A DNA stretch of 64,000 nucleotides from Thiocapsa bogorovii (GTDB taxonomy: Bacteria; Pseudomonadota; Gammaproteobacteria; Chromatiales; Chromatiaceae). A program made the translations under genes and the position numbers. Below the pieces are notes generated by a model. That model searched no databases. It saw only the letters and a list, made by a program, of their open reading frames with translations, and was not told where the DNA came from. Numbering within the stretch: position 1 is the stretch's first letter; each line of letters starts with the position of its first letter. Location: assembly GCF_021228795.1 (NCBI RefSeq), contig NZ_CP089309.1:5143501-5207500 (forward strand), read 5' to 3'. Of this stretch, positions 1-10,058 are shown one piece after another.

Positions 1-502
1 CATCGTCGAGATGGAAGGAATAGGCATCCTTCATCAGGAATTCGCGCGCGCGCATCACGCCGAAGCGCGGGCGGATCTCGTCGCGAAACTTGGTCTGGAT
101 CTGATAGAAGTTGATCGGGAGCTGCTTGTAGCTCTTCAGCTCGTTGCGGGCGAGGTCCGTGATGATCTCCTCGTGCGTCGGGCCGAAACAGAAGTCGCGC
201 TGGTGGCGGTCGCGCAGACGCAGCAGCTCGGGGCCATAATGGTCCCAACGGCCGGATTCCTGCCACAGCTCAGCCGGTTGCACCGCGGGCATGGAAACCT
301 CCAGGGCACCGGCGCGGTCCATTTCGTCACGGACGATGCCTTCGACCTTGCGTAGAACCCGCAGCCCCATCGGCAGCCACGTGTAGAGCCCGGCGGCCAG
401 CTTGCGGATCATGCCGGCACGCAGCATCAGGCGATGACTGGCGATCTCCGCGTCGGACGGGGTCTCTTTGAGGGTCTGTATCGGGAACTGAGAGGTGCGC
501 AT
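1..502 (-). CDS. proS: Prolyl-tRNA synthetase, N-terminal part (cut by window edge)
   Basis: Charges tRNA-Pro with proline in the cytoplasm. The reverse strand reads [19 protein letters not shown] from an ATG at 502 and continues open to the window edge, giving about 167 residues. The segments [40 protein letters not shown] and [19 protein letters not shown] are the class II synthetase motif 1 and motif 2 region of bacterial-type ProRS. The C-terminal catalytic remainder, the editing insertion and the anticodon-binding domain lie outside the window. It is divergently transcribed from the PilZ gene, with about 240 bp between them in which I see no further gene. Confidence 0.95.
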   Translation of the reverse strand, partial: MRTSQFPIQTLKETPSDAEIASHRLMLRAGMIRKLAAGLYTWLPMGLRVLRKVEGIVRDEMDRAGALEVSMPAVQPAELWQESGRWDHYGPELLRLRDRHQRDFCFGPTHEEIITDLARNELKSYKQLPINFYQIQTKFRDEIRPRFGVMRAREFLMKDAYSFHLDD

Positions 503-740
503 CGGGAGGGATTTCGGCGGCGTAAAGGCGCGAAGTGTATTGTTCAAACAGTGTCGAAACAACCGCGTCATGCCGATCCCGGCGGGACTGCGGCGCAAGT
601 CCGGTCGATCGGCGGGTTCGCGGGATGTCGGATCCCTCTCTATACTTGCCGAATCCGCTGTAGGCTGGCGCTGGACAATCCATAGCTCAATTCAGCCGAA
701 ATCCGAATCGGGTTTGGCACCCGCGGGAGCCGAGCGCGAG

Positions 741-1799
741 ATGACAACGGGAGTGGATGATTCGAGTCGCATGCAGACGACGCCCTCCGAAAACCGGCGC
801 ACCCAACGACGCATCACCGTGCGCATCCCGATCCAGGTCTATTTGCCCGGCACGGATCAACCCATCACCGCCATGAACCAGGATATCTCCTGGGGTGGGG
901 CGCAGTTTGTCGCGGTCTTGCCGGTCGAGGCCCTGTCCGGCACGCTGCGCCTGGTTTTCCCCTGGCGAGGGCGCGACAGGGTTGCGATCGAAGCGCGGGT
1001 GGTGCGAGCGCAGCGTCTGGAAGCCGGCCACTTTCAGGTCGCGGTTCGTTTTGCGAGCCTCTCGCCGAGGAGTCAGTCCAGGCTGGAGAAACTGCTGCAG
1101 ATGCTCGACGTGGCGGACGGGGCGGCCGAGTCGCCACCGGCCCCGCTTGTGCGCGAGCTCGAGGTTGCGGTCGACGAGGTCGGCGCCATGCGCGAGATGC
1201 TCGAACAGATCGGATCCGGGCGCCTGAGCATCACCGTGTTCGAGGCCTATCAAGCGGGTCAAAGCATCCGCTTGGCGATTCGTGGTGCTGACGCCCTGCC
1301 GAGCCTTCGCTTGAGAGCCCGCGTGCTCGAGGTCTCGCGGGTGAAGGTCGAAGGGTTCGCCCAATCGGAGCTCTTTGCGCTTGCGCTCGGATTCGAGCAT
1401 CCGCCGACTGCGATCACGGCCTTCGTGGAGCTGCTGATCGCACAGCTCCCGCCGGTCTGGAAAGACCCGGAATCCAGCTTCGCGGGTGCTCCGGATTGGC
1501 TGCGCGCCATGCATTTGGCCAGACCGACGGAGGATCTCGCCCTCGGCGATCAACAAAGTGATATCTCTGTCCTCGAGTCGCGCTATCCCGACGTCTTGAG
1601 GAGTCTCGCGTGGGCTTGGGGAGACCCGGAAGCATTCGACCTGGCGTTCCAAGACCTGACGTTGGGCGACCGCGTCGAGCCGGGTGGTTGGCCCGAGGAT
1701 GCATGGGACGAGCTGGGTCTTCTCCAGGATGTTCACGACAGCGCCTACGGACCCCCTGCGACCCGGCTGAGTTCGCTGCGACCGACGCGTTGTCGTTGA
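741..1799 (+). CDS. PilZ-domain protein
   Basis: A 352-residue protein with an N-terminal PilZ domain, the bacterial receptor fold for cyclic di-GMP. The two ligand-binding signatures are visible: R24-xxx-R28 in QRRITVRIP and D48-x-S50-x-x-G53 in QDISWGG. The following 60 residues fit the rest of the PilZ beta barrel (RLVFPWRGRDRVAIEARVV). The C-terminal 230 residues match no family I recognise and have no obvious membrane segment. The ATG at 741 was chosen because it lies just before the PilZ domain and follows GAGCGCGAG; the frame stays open upstream to 495, but that extension is low-quality sequence. Target process (motility, exopolysaccharide or other) cannot be told from the neighbours. 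Confidence 0.8.
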   Translation: MTTGVDDSSRMQTTPSENRRTQRRITVRIPIQVYLPGTDQPITAMNQDISWGGAQFVAVLPVEALSGTLRLVFPWRGRDRVAIEARVVRAQRLEAGHFQVAVRFASLSPRSQSRLEKLLQMLDVADGAAESPPAPLVRELEVAVDEVGAMREMLEQIGSGRLSITVFEAYQAGQSIRLAIRGADALPSLRLRARVLEVSRVKVEGFAQSELFALALGFEHPPTAITAFVELLIAQLPPVWKDPESSFAGAPDWLRAMHLARPTEDLALGDQQSDISVLESRYPDVLRSLAWAWGDPEAFDLAFQDLTLGDRVEPGGWPEDAWDELGLLQDVHDSAYGPPATRLSSLRPTRCR

Positions 1800-1866
1800 G
1801 TCGGTGCGGCGACCGGGCGCCTCGGGCGCGCTTCGATCCGCGCCGTGCCTCGGTTCGGCGCCTTGC

Positions 1867-1895
1867 TTGACCGGTCGCGTCGATCGCGGTACCTT
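1867..1895 (+). promoter_or_regulatory. Probable sigma-70 promoter of the ilv genes
   Basis: TTGACC at 1867-1872 and TACCTT at 1890-1895 are separated by 17 bp. This would give a leader of roughly 38 nt before the ilvB start. No leader peptide rich in Ile/Leu/Val codons is visible in that short leader, so classical peptide attenuation at this position seems unlikely. Confidence 0.45.
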
Positions 1896-1939
1896 CGACC
1901 GCTTTTCAACCCTGTTGGGACTGATCGGAGGTCACCGAG

Positions 1940-3727
1940 GTGGCACTGTCTGAAGCGCAATCCGTAGGGGCTGAGTCGAAACGGCCGGAGCGGAGGGGTG
2001 TTGAGCTGAGCGGGGCCGAGATCGTCGTCCAAGCGCTCGCAGACGAGGGCGTCGAGTTTGTCTTCGGCTATCCCGGCGGCGCCGTGCTGCACATCTACGA
2101 CGCCCTGTTTCGCCAGGAGTCCGTCAAACACATCCTCGTGCGTCACGAGCAGGGCGCCTCCCACGCGGCCGACGGTTTCGCGCGCGCAACCGGCAAGTGC
2201 GGCGTTTGTCTGGTGACGTCCGGCCCCGGTGCAACCAACGCGGTCACCGGGATCGCGACGGCGTATATGGACTCCATCCCGATGGTGATCCTGACGGGTC
2301 AGGTGCCGACACCCGTCATCGGCAGCGATGCCTTCCAGGAGGTCGATACTGTCGGTATCACCCGACCCTGCGTGAAGCACAACTTCCTGGTCAAGGACGT
2401 GCGCGAGCTCGCCGTGACCATCCGCAAGGCCTTCTATATCGCGATGAGCGGTCGGCCGGGACCTGTGGTCGTCGACATTCCCAAGGACGTCACGGACCCG
2501 AACATCAAGATCCCGTACGACTATCCCCGCGACGTCAAGATGCGTTCTTACAATCCGGTGCTCAAAGGGCATCCGGGGCAGATCCGCAAGGCCGTCGATC
2601 TGATCCTTCATGCCAAGCGACCTGTCTTCTACACCGGCGGCGGAGTGGTGCTCGGCGAGGCATCGGCGCAGCTGACGGATTTCGTCCGCACAACCGGTTT
2701 TCCCGTCACCAGCACCTTGATGGGGCTCGGCGCCTATCCGATGACCGATCCCCAGTTTATCGGCATGCTCGGGATGCACGGCACCTACGAGGCCAACATG
2801 GCGATGCACGAGACCGACGTCTTGATCGCCATCGGCGCGCGCTTCGATGATCGGGTCACCGGCAAGATCGAGCACTTCTGCCCGCATGCGAAGATCATCC
2901 ATGTCGACGTCGATCCCTCCTCGATCTCCAAGAACGTGAAGGTCCATGTTCCGATCGTGGGGCAGGTGGCGAACGTGCTGTCCGACATGCTCAAGCTCTA
3001 TCGCGAGCTGGCCCCGCGCTCCGACGAGCAACCTGTTGCCGATTGGTGGGCCAAGATCGCGGAGTGGCGTGGCGTGGATTGTCTGCAATACGACCGCAAC
3101 AGCGCCGCCATCAAGCCGCAGTTCGCGGTCGAAACGCTCTACAAGGTGACCGACGGGGATCTTTATCTGACCTCGGATGTCGGGCAGCATCAGATGTTTG
3201 CCGCCCAGTTTTATCCCTTCGACAAGCCGCGGCGTTGGATCAACTCGGGTGGCCTGGGGACCATGGGCTTCGGTCTCCCGGCGGCGATGGGGGTGCAGTT
3301 GGCGTTTCCGGATGCGCAGGTTGCCTGCATCTCCGGGGAGGCGAGTATCCTCATGTGCATCCAGGAGCTTGCCACCTGTCTGCAGTACGGGTTGCCCGTG
3401 AAGGTAATCCTGCTCAACAACGGCTACATGGGGATGGTGCGTCAGTGGCAGGAGTTCTTCTACGAGAGCCGCTACTCGAACTCCTATGTCGATGCCCTGC
3501 CGGACTTCGTGAAGCTCGCCGAGAGCTTTGGGCACGTCGGCATGCGTGTCGACCGCCCGGCCGATCTGGAGGCCGCGATGACCGAGGCGTTCGCGATGAA
3601 GAATCGCCTCGTGTTCATGGACGTCATCGTGGATCCGACCGAGAACGTCTACCCGATGATCGCCGCCGGCAAGGGCCATCACGAGATGCACCTGGCCCCG
3701 AGTCTATCGGATCGCGAGTTGGCTTAG
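1940..3727 (+). CDS. ilvB: Acetolactate synthase, large (catalytic) subunit
   Basis: Condenses two pyruvates, or pyruvate and 2-ketobutyrate, using thiamine diphosphate: the first common step of Val/Leu/Ile synthesis. The 595-residue protein has the N-terminal pyrimidine-binding domain (VFGYPGGAVLHIYDAL, HEQGASHAADGFARATGK with the catalytic Glu), a central FAD domain and the C-terminal cofactor domain (GGLGTMGFGLPAAMG, then GEASILMCIQELATC, where the Mg-binding motif has GE instead of the common GD). The start is a GTG at 1940 preceded by GGAGGT at 1926-1931, an excellent ribosome site. About the first 28 residues are a poorly conserved extension. It is followed 31 bp later by the regulatory subunit gene. 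Confidence 0.97.
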   Translation: MALSEAQSVGAESKRPERRGVELSGAEIVVQALADEGVEFVFGYPGGAVLHIYDALFRQESVKHILVRHEQGASHAADGFARATGKCGVCLVTSGPGATNAVTGIATAYMDSIPMVILTGQVPTPVIGSDAFQEVDTVGITRPCVKHNFLVKDVRELAVTIRKAFYIAMSGRPGPVVVDIPKDVTDPNIKIPYDYPRDVKMRSYNPVLKGHPGQIRKAVDLILHAKRPVFYTGGGVVLGEASAQLTDFVRTTGFPVTSTLMGLGAYPMTDPQFIGMLGMHGTYEANMAMHETDVLIAIGARFDDRVTGKIEHFCPHAKIIHVDVDPSSISKNVKVHVPIVGQVANVLSDMLKLYRELAPRSDEQPVADWWAKIAEWRGVDCLQYDRNSAAIKPQFAVETLYKVTDGDLYLTSDVGQHQMFAAQFYPFDKPRRWINSGGLGTMGFGLPAAMGVQLAFPDAQVACISGEASILMCIQELATCLQYGLPVKVILLNNGYMGMVRQWQEFFYESRYSNSYVDALPDFVKLAESFGHVGMRVDRPADLEAAMTEAFAMKNRLVFMDVIVDPTENVYPMIAAGKGHHEMHLAPSLSDRELA

Positions 3728-3758
3728 ATCGCGTCCCGAGCGAAAGAGATCTTAAGAC

Positions 3759-4250
3759 ATGAGACACATCATTGCCGTGCTGCTGGAGAACGAGGCGGGT
3801 GCACTCTCGCGCGTCGCCGGGCTCTTCTCGGCCCGTGGCTACAACATCGAATCACTGACCGTTGCTCCGACAGACGATCCGACCCTCTCGCGGATGACCC
3901 TGGTGACCACGGGCAACGACGATGTGGTCGAGCAGATCAAGAAGCAATTGAACAAGCTGATCGACACCGTAAAGCTGCTCGACCTCTCCGAGGGTCCGCA
4001 CATCGAGCGCGAGATGATGATGATCAAGGTGCGCGCCGAGCGGCAGGACCGCGAGGAACTCAAGCGCCTGACCGAGATTTTCCGTGCCAAGATCATCGAT
4101 GTGACCGATACGAGCTATGTCATCGAGTTGACGGGGGCATCCAAGAAGCTCGACGCCTTCATCGGCGCCGTGCCTGAGGGGCTCATCGTCGAGGTTGTCC
4201 GCTCGGGGCCCACCGGCATCTCGCGCGGCGACAAGGGTCTCACCATTTAA
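3759..4250 (+). CDS. ilvH: Acetolactate synthase, small (regulatory) subunit
   Basis: A 163-residue regulatory partner of the upstream catalytic subunit; in this family the ACT domain binds valine and gives feedback inhibition. The N-terminal ACT domain is plain (MRHIIAVLLENEAGALSRVAGLFSARGYNIESL), followed by the conserved ERE(M)MMIKV linker and the C-terminal ACT-like domain. Length is normal for IlvH/IlvN. The ATG at 3759 follows GAAAGAGATC. The stop codon lies inside one arm of a long perfect inverted repeat described separately. Confidence 0.96.
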   Translation: MRHIIAVLLENEAGALSRVAGLFSARGYNIESLTVAPTDDPTLSRMTLVTTGNDDVVEQIKKQLNKLIDTVKLLDLSEGPHIEREMMMIKVRAERQDREELKRLTEIFRAKIIDVTDTSYVIELTGASKKLDAFIGAVPEGLIVEVVRSGPTGISRGDKGLTI

Positions 4251-4348
4251 ACCGCGTCCGTGTTCGACCCAGGGTGAGAGATGAGCCGGTTTCCCGTGAA
4301 TCGGGTCTGTCGCCTGTCCTTAGCCTTTGTGGCGGACGCGGTTTAAAT
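4245..4348 (+). repeat. 16-bp perfect inverted repeat between ilvH and ilvC
   Basis: ATTTAAACCGCGTCCG at 4245-4260 is exactly reverse-complementary to 4333-4348, with 72 nt between the arms. The left arm contains the ilvH stop codon and the right arm is followed by CTTTACTTTTTT, so the transcript could form a long-loop terminator or attenuator-like structure before ilvC. Function is inferred only. Confidence 0.7.
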
Positions 4349-4454
4349 CTTTACTTTTTTGGGATTGAGCTGCTTGCGCGGTTGCGGTTCGCTTTAACGA
4401 ATCGGACCTGACTGAGTGCCTGAAGGCCGTGCGTAGACCGATCCGCCTCATTGA

Positions 4455-5501
<1,047 letters not shown>

Positions 5502-5520
5502 TCGACTCTGCTCTTGCTTG

Positions 5521-5592
5521 GTTTCGGGATCCGATCAGTCGGATCCCGAAACAGACGAAAGGCCATGCCCCCGCTGGGTGCATGGCCTTTTT
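5521..5592 (+). terminator. Double hairpin terminator after ilvC
   Basis: A perfect 14-bp stem with a 4-nt loop occupies 5521-5552 (GTTTCGGGATCCGA, TCAG, then its complement). A second stem follows directly: AAAGGCCATGC at 5558-5568 pairs with 5580-5590 around an 11-nt loop and runs into a short T tract. The second is the better intrinsic terminator; the first lacks a T run. Confidence 0.85.
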
Positions 5593-5681
5593 GAATCACG
5601 TCGATATTGTTTTCCTGTGTGTATCCCGGACTCGCCTGTAGCGGTTCCTTCAATATGCGCTCGCTTCGGTTCGTGAAATCA

Positions 5682-5873
5682 TCAATTCTGTGCGTTCACC
5701 GAAAGCCTCGGTGCACCGTTCCGACCGCTCATCGCCGATGCATGATCGCTGTCGACGGGATCTATCCGTGTTTGGCTCGGAAGATAGGTCGACGGCAACG
5801 CCATCCCGAGCATACATCCATAGAAAAACGACCACCCCGCCATCGCACCGAACAACTGATACGTGTACGTCAT
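5682..5873 (-). CDS. Possible small membrane protein
   Basis: A 63-residue reading frame starting MTYTYQLFGAMAGWSFFYGC, with a hydrophobic N-terminal segment of about 20 residues that could cross the membrane. It is supported by AGGAG eight nucleotides before the ATG. The C-terminal half is polar and featureless. I recognise no family. It stands alone between the ilvC terminator and the moa genes, convergent to ilvC. It could be a chance frame in high-GC DNA; the ribosome site is the main reason for listing it. Confidence 0.35.
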   Translation of the reverse strand: MTYTYQLFGAMAGWSFFYGCMLGMALPSTYLPSQTRIDPVDSDHASAMSGRNGAPRLSVNAQN

Positions 5874-6282
5874 GACACTGCTCCTATCGAGCGACGCGAT
5901 CGTAAGGACGCCTTTTCGTCGCTTGCTCTCGGCCGCGATCGGCAGGTCGAGCGGTGGAAGCTGTCCCGGTTGATGGGGCGATCGACTCTGACTCCGCTGT
6001 TCCTGTCCCTGTGACTAGAGCGTACGTCAGCGAGAGGAATGCAATCGGGACCGAGGTCTCGTTTCCGATGGGGACTTCGCTGTCGGGCGGGACCTCCGAC
6101 CGATGCACATGGGTCTGAAGAAAAGTGCACGAATCGAGCGCTTGACGCAGCGGACACTCATGCAGAGGCCCTTCGAGCCGAGGGTTCCGGGCGCGACAGG
6201 CGGAGCACCGACATCACAGGGGCAATCGAACACACTACGCCCCGTACGATCGATCAGTTCATGTTGATCCGGCGTGCGCGCT
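5874..6282. other. Stretch without a recognisable gene
   Basis: Open frames exist on both strands here but their translations are rich in Arg, Ser and Pro with no domain-like pattern, as expected from shadow frames in GC-rich DNA. No repeat, tRNA or clear terminator was seen. Confidence 0.5.
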
Positions 6283-6537
6283 CTATCCGCCGGTGACCGG
6301 CGGGAAAAGTGCGATCTCGTCGCCGTCTTTGATCCGCGTGTCCGGCCGAGCGATCTCTTGATTCACTGCGACCAGTACGGATTCGCTTTCGCCCAATGCC
6401 GTCGACCAGGGCTCGCCGCGCGCGCGCAGGTGTGAGAGGAGAGCCGCAACGGATTCGATGTTTTGCGAGACATCCATGTGCTCCCGCGCCAGTCCAAGGC
6501 GCTCTCTGAGCCGAGCGAAATACAGGATATCGATCAT
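6283..6537 (-). CDS. moaD: Molybdopterin synthase small (sulfur carrier) subunit
   Basis: An 84-residue ubiquitin-fold protein ending in Gly-Gly (ALFPPVTGG). In this family the terminal glycine is adenylated and converted to a thiocarboxylate that supplies sulfur to molybdopterin. The N-terminus MIDILYFARLRERLG is typical of MoaD. A GGA lies 8 nt before the ATG. It is the last of three molybdenum cofactor genes on this strand, about 100 bp after moeA. The large subunit gene moaE is not adjacent and is not seen in the window. Confidence 0.92.
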   Translation of the reverse strand: MIDILYFARLRERLGLAREHMDVSQNIESVAALLSHLRARGEPWSTALGESESVLVAVNQEIARPDTRIKDGDEIALFPPVTGG

Positions 6538-6634
6538 GTTGTCGTCCGATGCTAAACCGCGTCTGGGGCGGCCTGCGCAGTTGTTGGATTGGATCGGCTA
6601 CGGCTGAAACCAGGCGTACCGCGGCAGACGCGGT

Positions 6635-7885
6635 TCAGCCGAAGAGACCTTTGAACGGGAGGAAGTCCACGAGATCGCCTTTGCGGATCACACGTCCCTC
6701 CGGGATTTCGACCAGACCGTCCGCCCAAGCGACGGAGGAGAGTACGGCGGACGAGCGGCTTGGGAAGACCGAAAGCTCCGGATTGCCGTCTTCGGCGGTC
6801 TGAATGCGCGCACGGTGAAACTCCCTGCGCGTGTCCGGGCGTGACCAGTCGAATCCGGCGCGCACCTGGAGGGTGAAAGGGGCGAGATCCCCGGCGATAC
6901 CTTGCTGCCGTCTGATCACCGGGATGCCGAAGAGACAAAAGGTCACGAACAGCGAGACCGGGTTACCTGGACTGCCGATGAAGGGCGTAGTGCCGATCCG
7001 ACCGAAGGCCAGCGGCTTGCCGGGGCGGATCGCGATGGTCCAAAGCTCGAGCGTGCCCACACGCTCGAGCGCGGTCTTGATGTGATCTTCTTCGCCGACC
7101 GAGACGCCGCCGCTGCCGACGATCAGATCGGCCTGTGCTGCTCCGTTCAGCAACGCCTGCTCAGTGGCTGACAGGGTGTCCTCGACGATGCCCAGATCCA
7201 CAACGTCGCAGTCGAGTTGGTCCAGCAACCCGAACAGCGTGAAGCGGTTGGAGTTGTAGATCTGCCCGGGACCGAGCGCTTCACCCGGCATCACCAACTC
7301 GTCGCCGCTTGAGAAGACGGCGACGCGCAGACGTCGATACACGCGGATCCGCGCGGCGCCGACCGAGGCGGCCAGCCCCAGATGCTGGGGCGCAAGACGA
7401 GTGCCCGCGGCGATGACCTCGGCGCCGGTACGGATGTCCTCGCCGAGACGGCGGATGTTCGCGTTGGCTTTGCAGTCGAGCGGGACTTGGACCCAGCCCT
7501 CCTTGGCCTCGCAACTCTCCTGGACGACGACGGTGTCGCACCCTTCCGGGACCGGCGCACCCGTGAAGATACGCGCCGCCGTGCCGGGTTCGAGAGCGGT
7601 CCCGGTGGCGCCGGCGGGGATCCGCTGAGCCACGCGCAGGCGCCCGCCGGCGGGCGCCAGATCCGCATGACGAATCGCATAGCCGTCCATCGCGCTGTTG
7701 TCCCAGGCGGGGACGTCGATCGTGCTCGTGACCGGCTCGACCAGCACGCGTCCGAGACCCTCGGCGATCGCGACGGTTTCGGTCCCGTCGACGGGTTCGA
7801 CACGTGCGAGCAGGCGTTGGAGTGCCTGTTCCTTGGTCAGCGCCGCACGTTCGGGCGGGTCGTAACCGCAAGGATCCATGCTCAT
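6635..7885 (-). CDS. moeA: Molybdopterin molybdenumtransferase
   Basis: Inserts molybdenum into adenylated molybdopterin, the last step of molybdenum cofactor synthesis. The 416-residue product shows [15 protein letters not shown] in domain I, FSSGDELV before the MoCF-binding domain, then [14 protein letters not shown] and the PGKPLAFG and GSPGNPVS motifs of the active site, and a C-terminal beta domain. The ATG at 7885 (MSMDPCGYD) was preferred to in-frame codons further upstream because those fall inside the moaB gene; only 2 bp separate it from the moaB stop, indicating co-translation. Confidence 0.95.
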   Translation of the reverse strand: MSMDPCGYDPPERAALTKEQALQRLLARVEPVDGTETVAIAEGLGRVLVEPVTSTIDVPAWDNSAMDGYAIRHADLAPAGGRLRVAQRIPAGATGTALEPGTAARIFTGAPVPEGCDTVVVQESCEAKEGWVQVPLDCKANANIRRLGEDIRTGAEVIAAGTRLAPQHLGLAASVGAARIRVYRRLRVAVFSSGDELVMPGEALGPGQIYNSNRFTLFGLLDQLDCDVVDLGIVEDTLSATEQALLNGAAQADLIVGSGGVSVGEEDHIKTALERVGTLELWTIAIRPGKPLAFGRIGTTPFIGSPGNPVSLFVTFCLFGIPVIRRQQGIAGDLAPFTLQVRAGFDWSRPDTRREFHRARIQTAEDGNPELSVFPSRSSAVLSSVAWADGLVEIPEGRVIRKGDLVDFLPFKGLFG

Positions 7886-7887
7886 TA

Positions 7888-8418
7888 TCAGCGCTCCAGC
7901 AAGCGCGGCATGAGCTGCGCGAAGTTGCACGGCTGCGTGCGGCTGTCCAGCTGCGCCAGCAGGATGCGATCCCAGGCGGTTCGGCAGGCACCGCTAGACC
8001 CCGGCAAGCAAAAGATGAAAGTCCCGTTGGCGAGTCCGCCGAGTGCGCGTGACTGTAAGGTAGAGGTGCCGATCTCCTCGAGCGAAAAGCTCCGGAACAG
8101 CTCGCCGAAACCCTCCAGCGGCTTGTCCAGCAGGGGCGCAACGGCTTCGGGCGTGCTGTCTCGACCGGTGACGCCGGTACCTCCGGTGCTCAGGACAACC
8201 TGAATCTCGGGGTCGGCAATCCATTCGGAGAAGACCGCGCGTAACCGGTAGATGTCGTCCGGGACGATCCGCTTGGCCATGACCCGGTGTCCGGCCGCCT
8301 CGGCGCGCTCAACCAAGAGTCGTCCCGAGGTGTCGCTGTCTTCGGTTCGACTGTCCGAAACGGTCAGAACGGCGATCTTTAGGGGCAGAAATTCTTGGTT
8401 TTTGAAGTGCTCGGGCAT
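7888..8418 (-). CDS. moaB: Molybdenum cofactor biosynthesis protein B
   Basis: A 176-residue MoCF-fold protein of the MoaB/Mog type, which adenylates molybdopterin for the MoeA step. Visible motifs are [17 protein letters not shown], the nucleotide-binding [17 protein letters not shown] and [15 protein letters not shown]. The ATG at 8418 is preceded by AGGA at 7-nt spacing and gives the usual family length; the frame stays open upstream but the added sequence is not conserved-looking. First gene of moaB-moeA-moaD. A TACAAT box lies upstream at 8473-8478 on this strand, though the matching -35 is poor. Confidence 0.94.
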   Translation of the reverse strand: MPEHFKNQEFLPLKIAVLTVSDSRTEDSDTSGRLLVERAEAAGHRVMAKRIVPDDIYRLRAVFSEWIADPEIQVVLSTGGTGVTGRDSTPEAVAPLLDKPLEGFGELFRSFSLEEIGTSTLQSRALGGLANGTFIFCLPGSSGACRTAWDRILLAQLDSRTQPCNFAQLMPRLLER

Positions 8419-8494
8419 AGCATTGTCCTGTGCGGCGTGTCGTGATTGTCGCTCTGTATCCGGTCTTGTTGCATTGTATTCGGATGACACCTTC

Positions 8495-8656
8495 ATGATC
8501 AGCACCGGAACATTGATGCTCTGCAAGGCGCTCCTGACCGCGGGAGCAATCATGGGCTTCCTGCTTCGGGAGCTCTGGTTGTTGCGTCGGATGAAACGCG
8601 AGGACAAGGCGCGCAAGGAAGAGCCGCCGGGCGCGTCCGGCACGACCGACCGTTGA
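8495..8656 (+). CDS. Small single-pass membrane protein
   Basis: A 53-residue product, MISTGTLMLCKALLTAGAIM and onward: one hydrophobic segment (about residues 5-26) followed by a strongly basic patch (LLRRMKREDKARKE) and a Pro/Ser tail. This charge layout suggests an inner-membrane protein with a cytoplasmic tail. No family is named with confidence. It is divergent from moaB and partly overlaps that gene's upstream region. The ribosome site is weak (GGA 11 nt upstream), so the evidence is mainly the amino acid pattern. Confidence 0.5.
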   Translation: MISTGTLMLCKALLTAGAIMGFLLRELWLLRRMKREDKARKEEPPGASGTTDR

Positions 8657-8853
8657 GTGAAGCGCTGGATATGGCGACATCTTTCGCCCCCCGAGATCCG
8701 TCCGAAGACCCTCGCGAGGGCCTTCGCACGGCGCTGGTCGATCGTTCACGACTCCGGCCTGTCGCCGCATCCCGTCCCGAAGAGTGCCGATTGTAGCGTG
8801 CATGCGAGCTGGCGACCTTCGCAGAAATCCGGAGGTCGCGCCAGCGCCCCGCA

Positions 8854-9492
8854 TCAAAACGACTGGACCTCGAGTTGGCAGGCAGCGAGAAAATCCTTGC
8901 GCATCAGGAGCCCCATCAGACGGTCACGATCGTCTACGACCGGCATGCTGCGCCCGCCGTGGTTCCTGAACGCGGACATGATCTCCGAGAAACCGGCGAG
9001 CTCGGTCACGGTCACCGCCGGGGCCGTCATCATCGTGCTTGTCGGCGTTTCGTGACAGCATTCGGCGAGACGGTCGTGGTGTTCGAACAATCGGGGAAGC
9101 AGCTCCAAAAAGCTATCCGCCCCGAGTCGCTTGAGAATATCCGTCTCGGTCAGGATCCCGCTGACCCGTCCGCCGTCTGCGACCACCGGAAGCGCCTTCA
9201 CGCCTTGCCGCACGAAGAGTCCGGCCGCTTGCTCAAGCGGTGTCGTCGGATGCAGCGGTTGGATCGGCGAGCGCATGAGATTCCTCGCACACATGCGGCT
9301 GTTCATGCGCTCCACGGCGTGGGCATGAGCGAGGTGATAGATGGTTCTGAAGTCCGTCGTCGTGATGTCGATGTAACCGGGGATTTCCCGCATCGCATCC
9401 AGGATATCGGCGTCCGAAAGCGCGAGCTCCAGGATCTCGTCGATGCTGTCGTCGTCGGGTTCGTGAAAGGGACGAAGATGGTTCTCTGTCAT
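8854..9492 (-). CDS. CBS-domain pair protein
   Basis: A 212-residue protein with an N-terminal acidic segment of about 70 residues and two CBS domains (about 75-135 and 150-208). The pattern is visible in ARNLMRSPIQPLHPTTPLEQA, VKALPVVADGGRVSGILTETDIL and the repeated GGRSMPVVDDRDRLMGLLMRKDFL. CBS pairs (Bateman modules) bind adenosine nucleotides and usually act as energy sensors on a partner enzyme or transporter. No effector domain is fused, so the partner is unknown. The ATG is preceded by a G-rich ribosome site 7 nt upstream. Confidence 0.85.
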   Translation of the reverse strand: MTENHLRPFHEPDDDSIDEILELALSDADILDAMREIPGYIDITTTDFRTIYHLAHAHAVERMNSRMCARNLMRSPIQPLHPTTPLEQAAGLFVRQGVKALPVVADGGRVSGILTETDILKRLGADSFLELLPRLFEHHDRLAECCHETPTSTMMTAPAVTVTELAGFSEIMSAFRNHGGRSMPVVDDRDRLMGLLMRKDFLAACQLEVQSF

Positions 9493-9575
9493 CTGATGAC
9501 CCCCGAATGATCGGCTTCATCGCCGCAGGCGTGGCTCATTAAGCGTCGATCATGCTCAAGTCGCCTTGAGACAGG

Positions 9576-10058
9576 TCAATCCGGTGACCTCCTGCGATGT
9601 TCGAGCGCTGGGCTTGGCGCCGGTTCGGACCGGGCGGCGTCCATTCCCAGCACCTGCCGGAGAAGCTGTCGCGAGCGTTCGGCGATCGAGGTCTGCGAGA
9701 GGTCCCGCTCCGCAAACAAGAGGTCTCGAGCAGCCCGCCGATCCTGGTAGATGACCTGCTCAGGCGTCGGGTTGAAGGGCTGCTCCAGGCTGATTCGGGC
9801 GATCCGTCCAAGATTCACACCGCGACCGTCGTCGAGCAGGATCAGGTGCGGTGCGAGACCCCGCACCGGGTCCGGTTGAGGAAACTCCAGGATGTCGAGC
9901 AGGATGTAGGGCTGTCCGGTCTGGCGAATCCCGAGTTGGATCTGGGTCGGCTCGAGCTCGACGAGAAAGATGGTCTGTCCCACGGCGCCGCGCAAGCGTT
10001 CGATTTGCCCCGCGTACGCGGAACTCGGCCAAATGTGTCCGGCGACGTCTTCGTTCAT
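9576..10058 (-). CDS. Conserved-looking hypothetical protein
   Basis: A 160-residue soluble protein beginning MNEDVAGHIWPSSAYAGQIE. The pattern of alternating hydrophobic residues (TIFLVELEPTQIQLGIR, PYILLDILEFPQPDP, LILLDDGRGVNLGRI) looks like a real beta-rich domain and not a shadow frame. The C-terminal half is helical and charged. I do not recognise the family. It lies 83 bp upstream of the CBS gene on the same strand and may be cotranscribed with it. Confidence 0.6.
   Translation of the reverse strand: MNEDVAGHIWPSSAYAGQIERLRGAVGQTIFLVELEPTQIQLGIRQTGQPYILLDILEFPQPDPVRGLAPHLILLDDGRGVNLGRIARISLEQPFNPTPEQVIYQDRRAARDLLFAERDLSQTSIAERSRQLLRQVLGMDAARSEPAPSPALEHRRRSPD

Noticed and set aside
1745-3691. 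Long minus-strand open frame of 648 codons
   Set aside because: It is antisense to ilvB, whose protein is unmistakable. The translation is rich in His, Asp, Gly and Arg with no domain pattern, as expected for a shadow frame in GC-rich coding DNA.
5607-6014. Plus-strand frame of 135 codons after ilvC
   Set aside because: Starts right after the terminator without a ribosome site and has an Arg/Thr/Ser-rich, domain-free translation.
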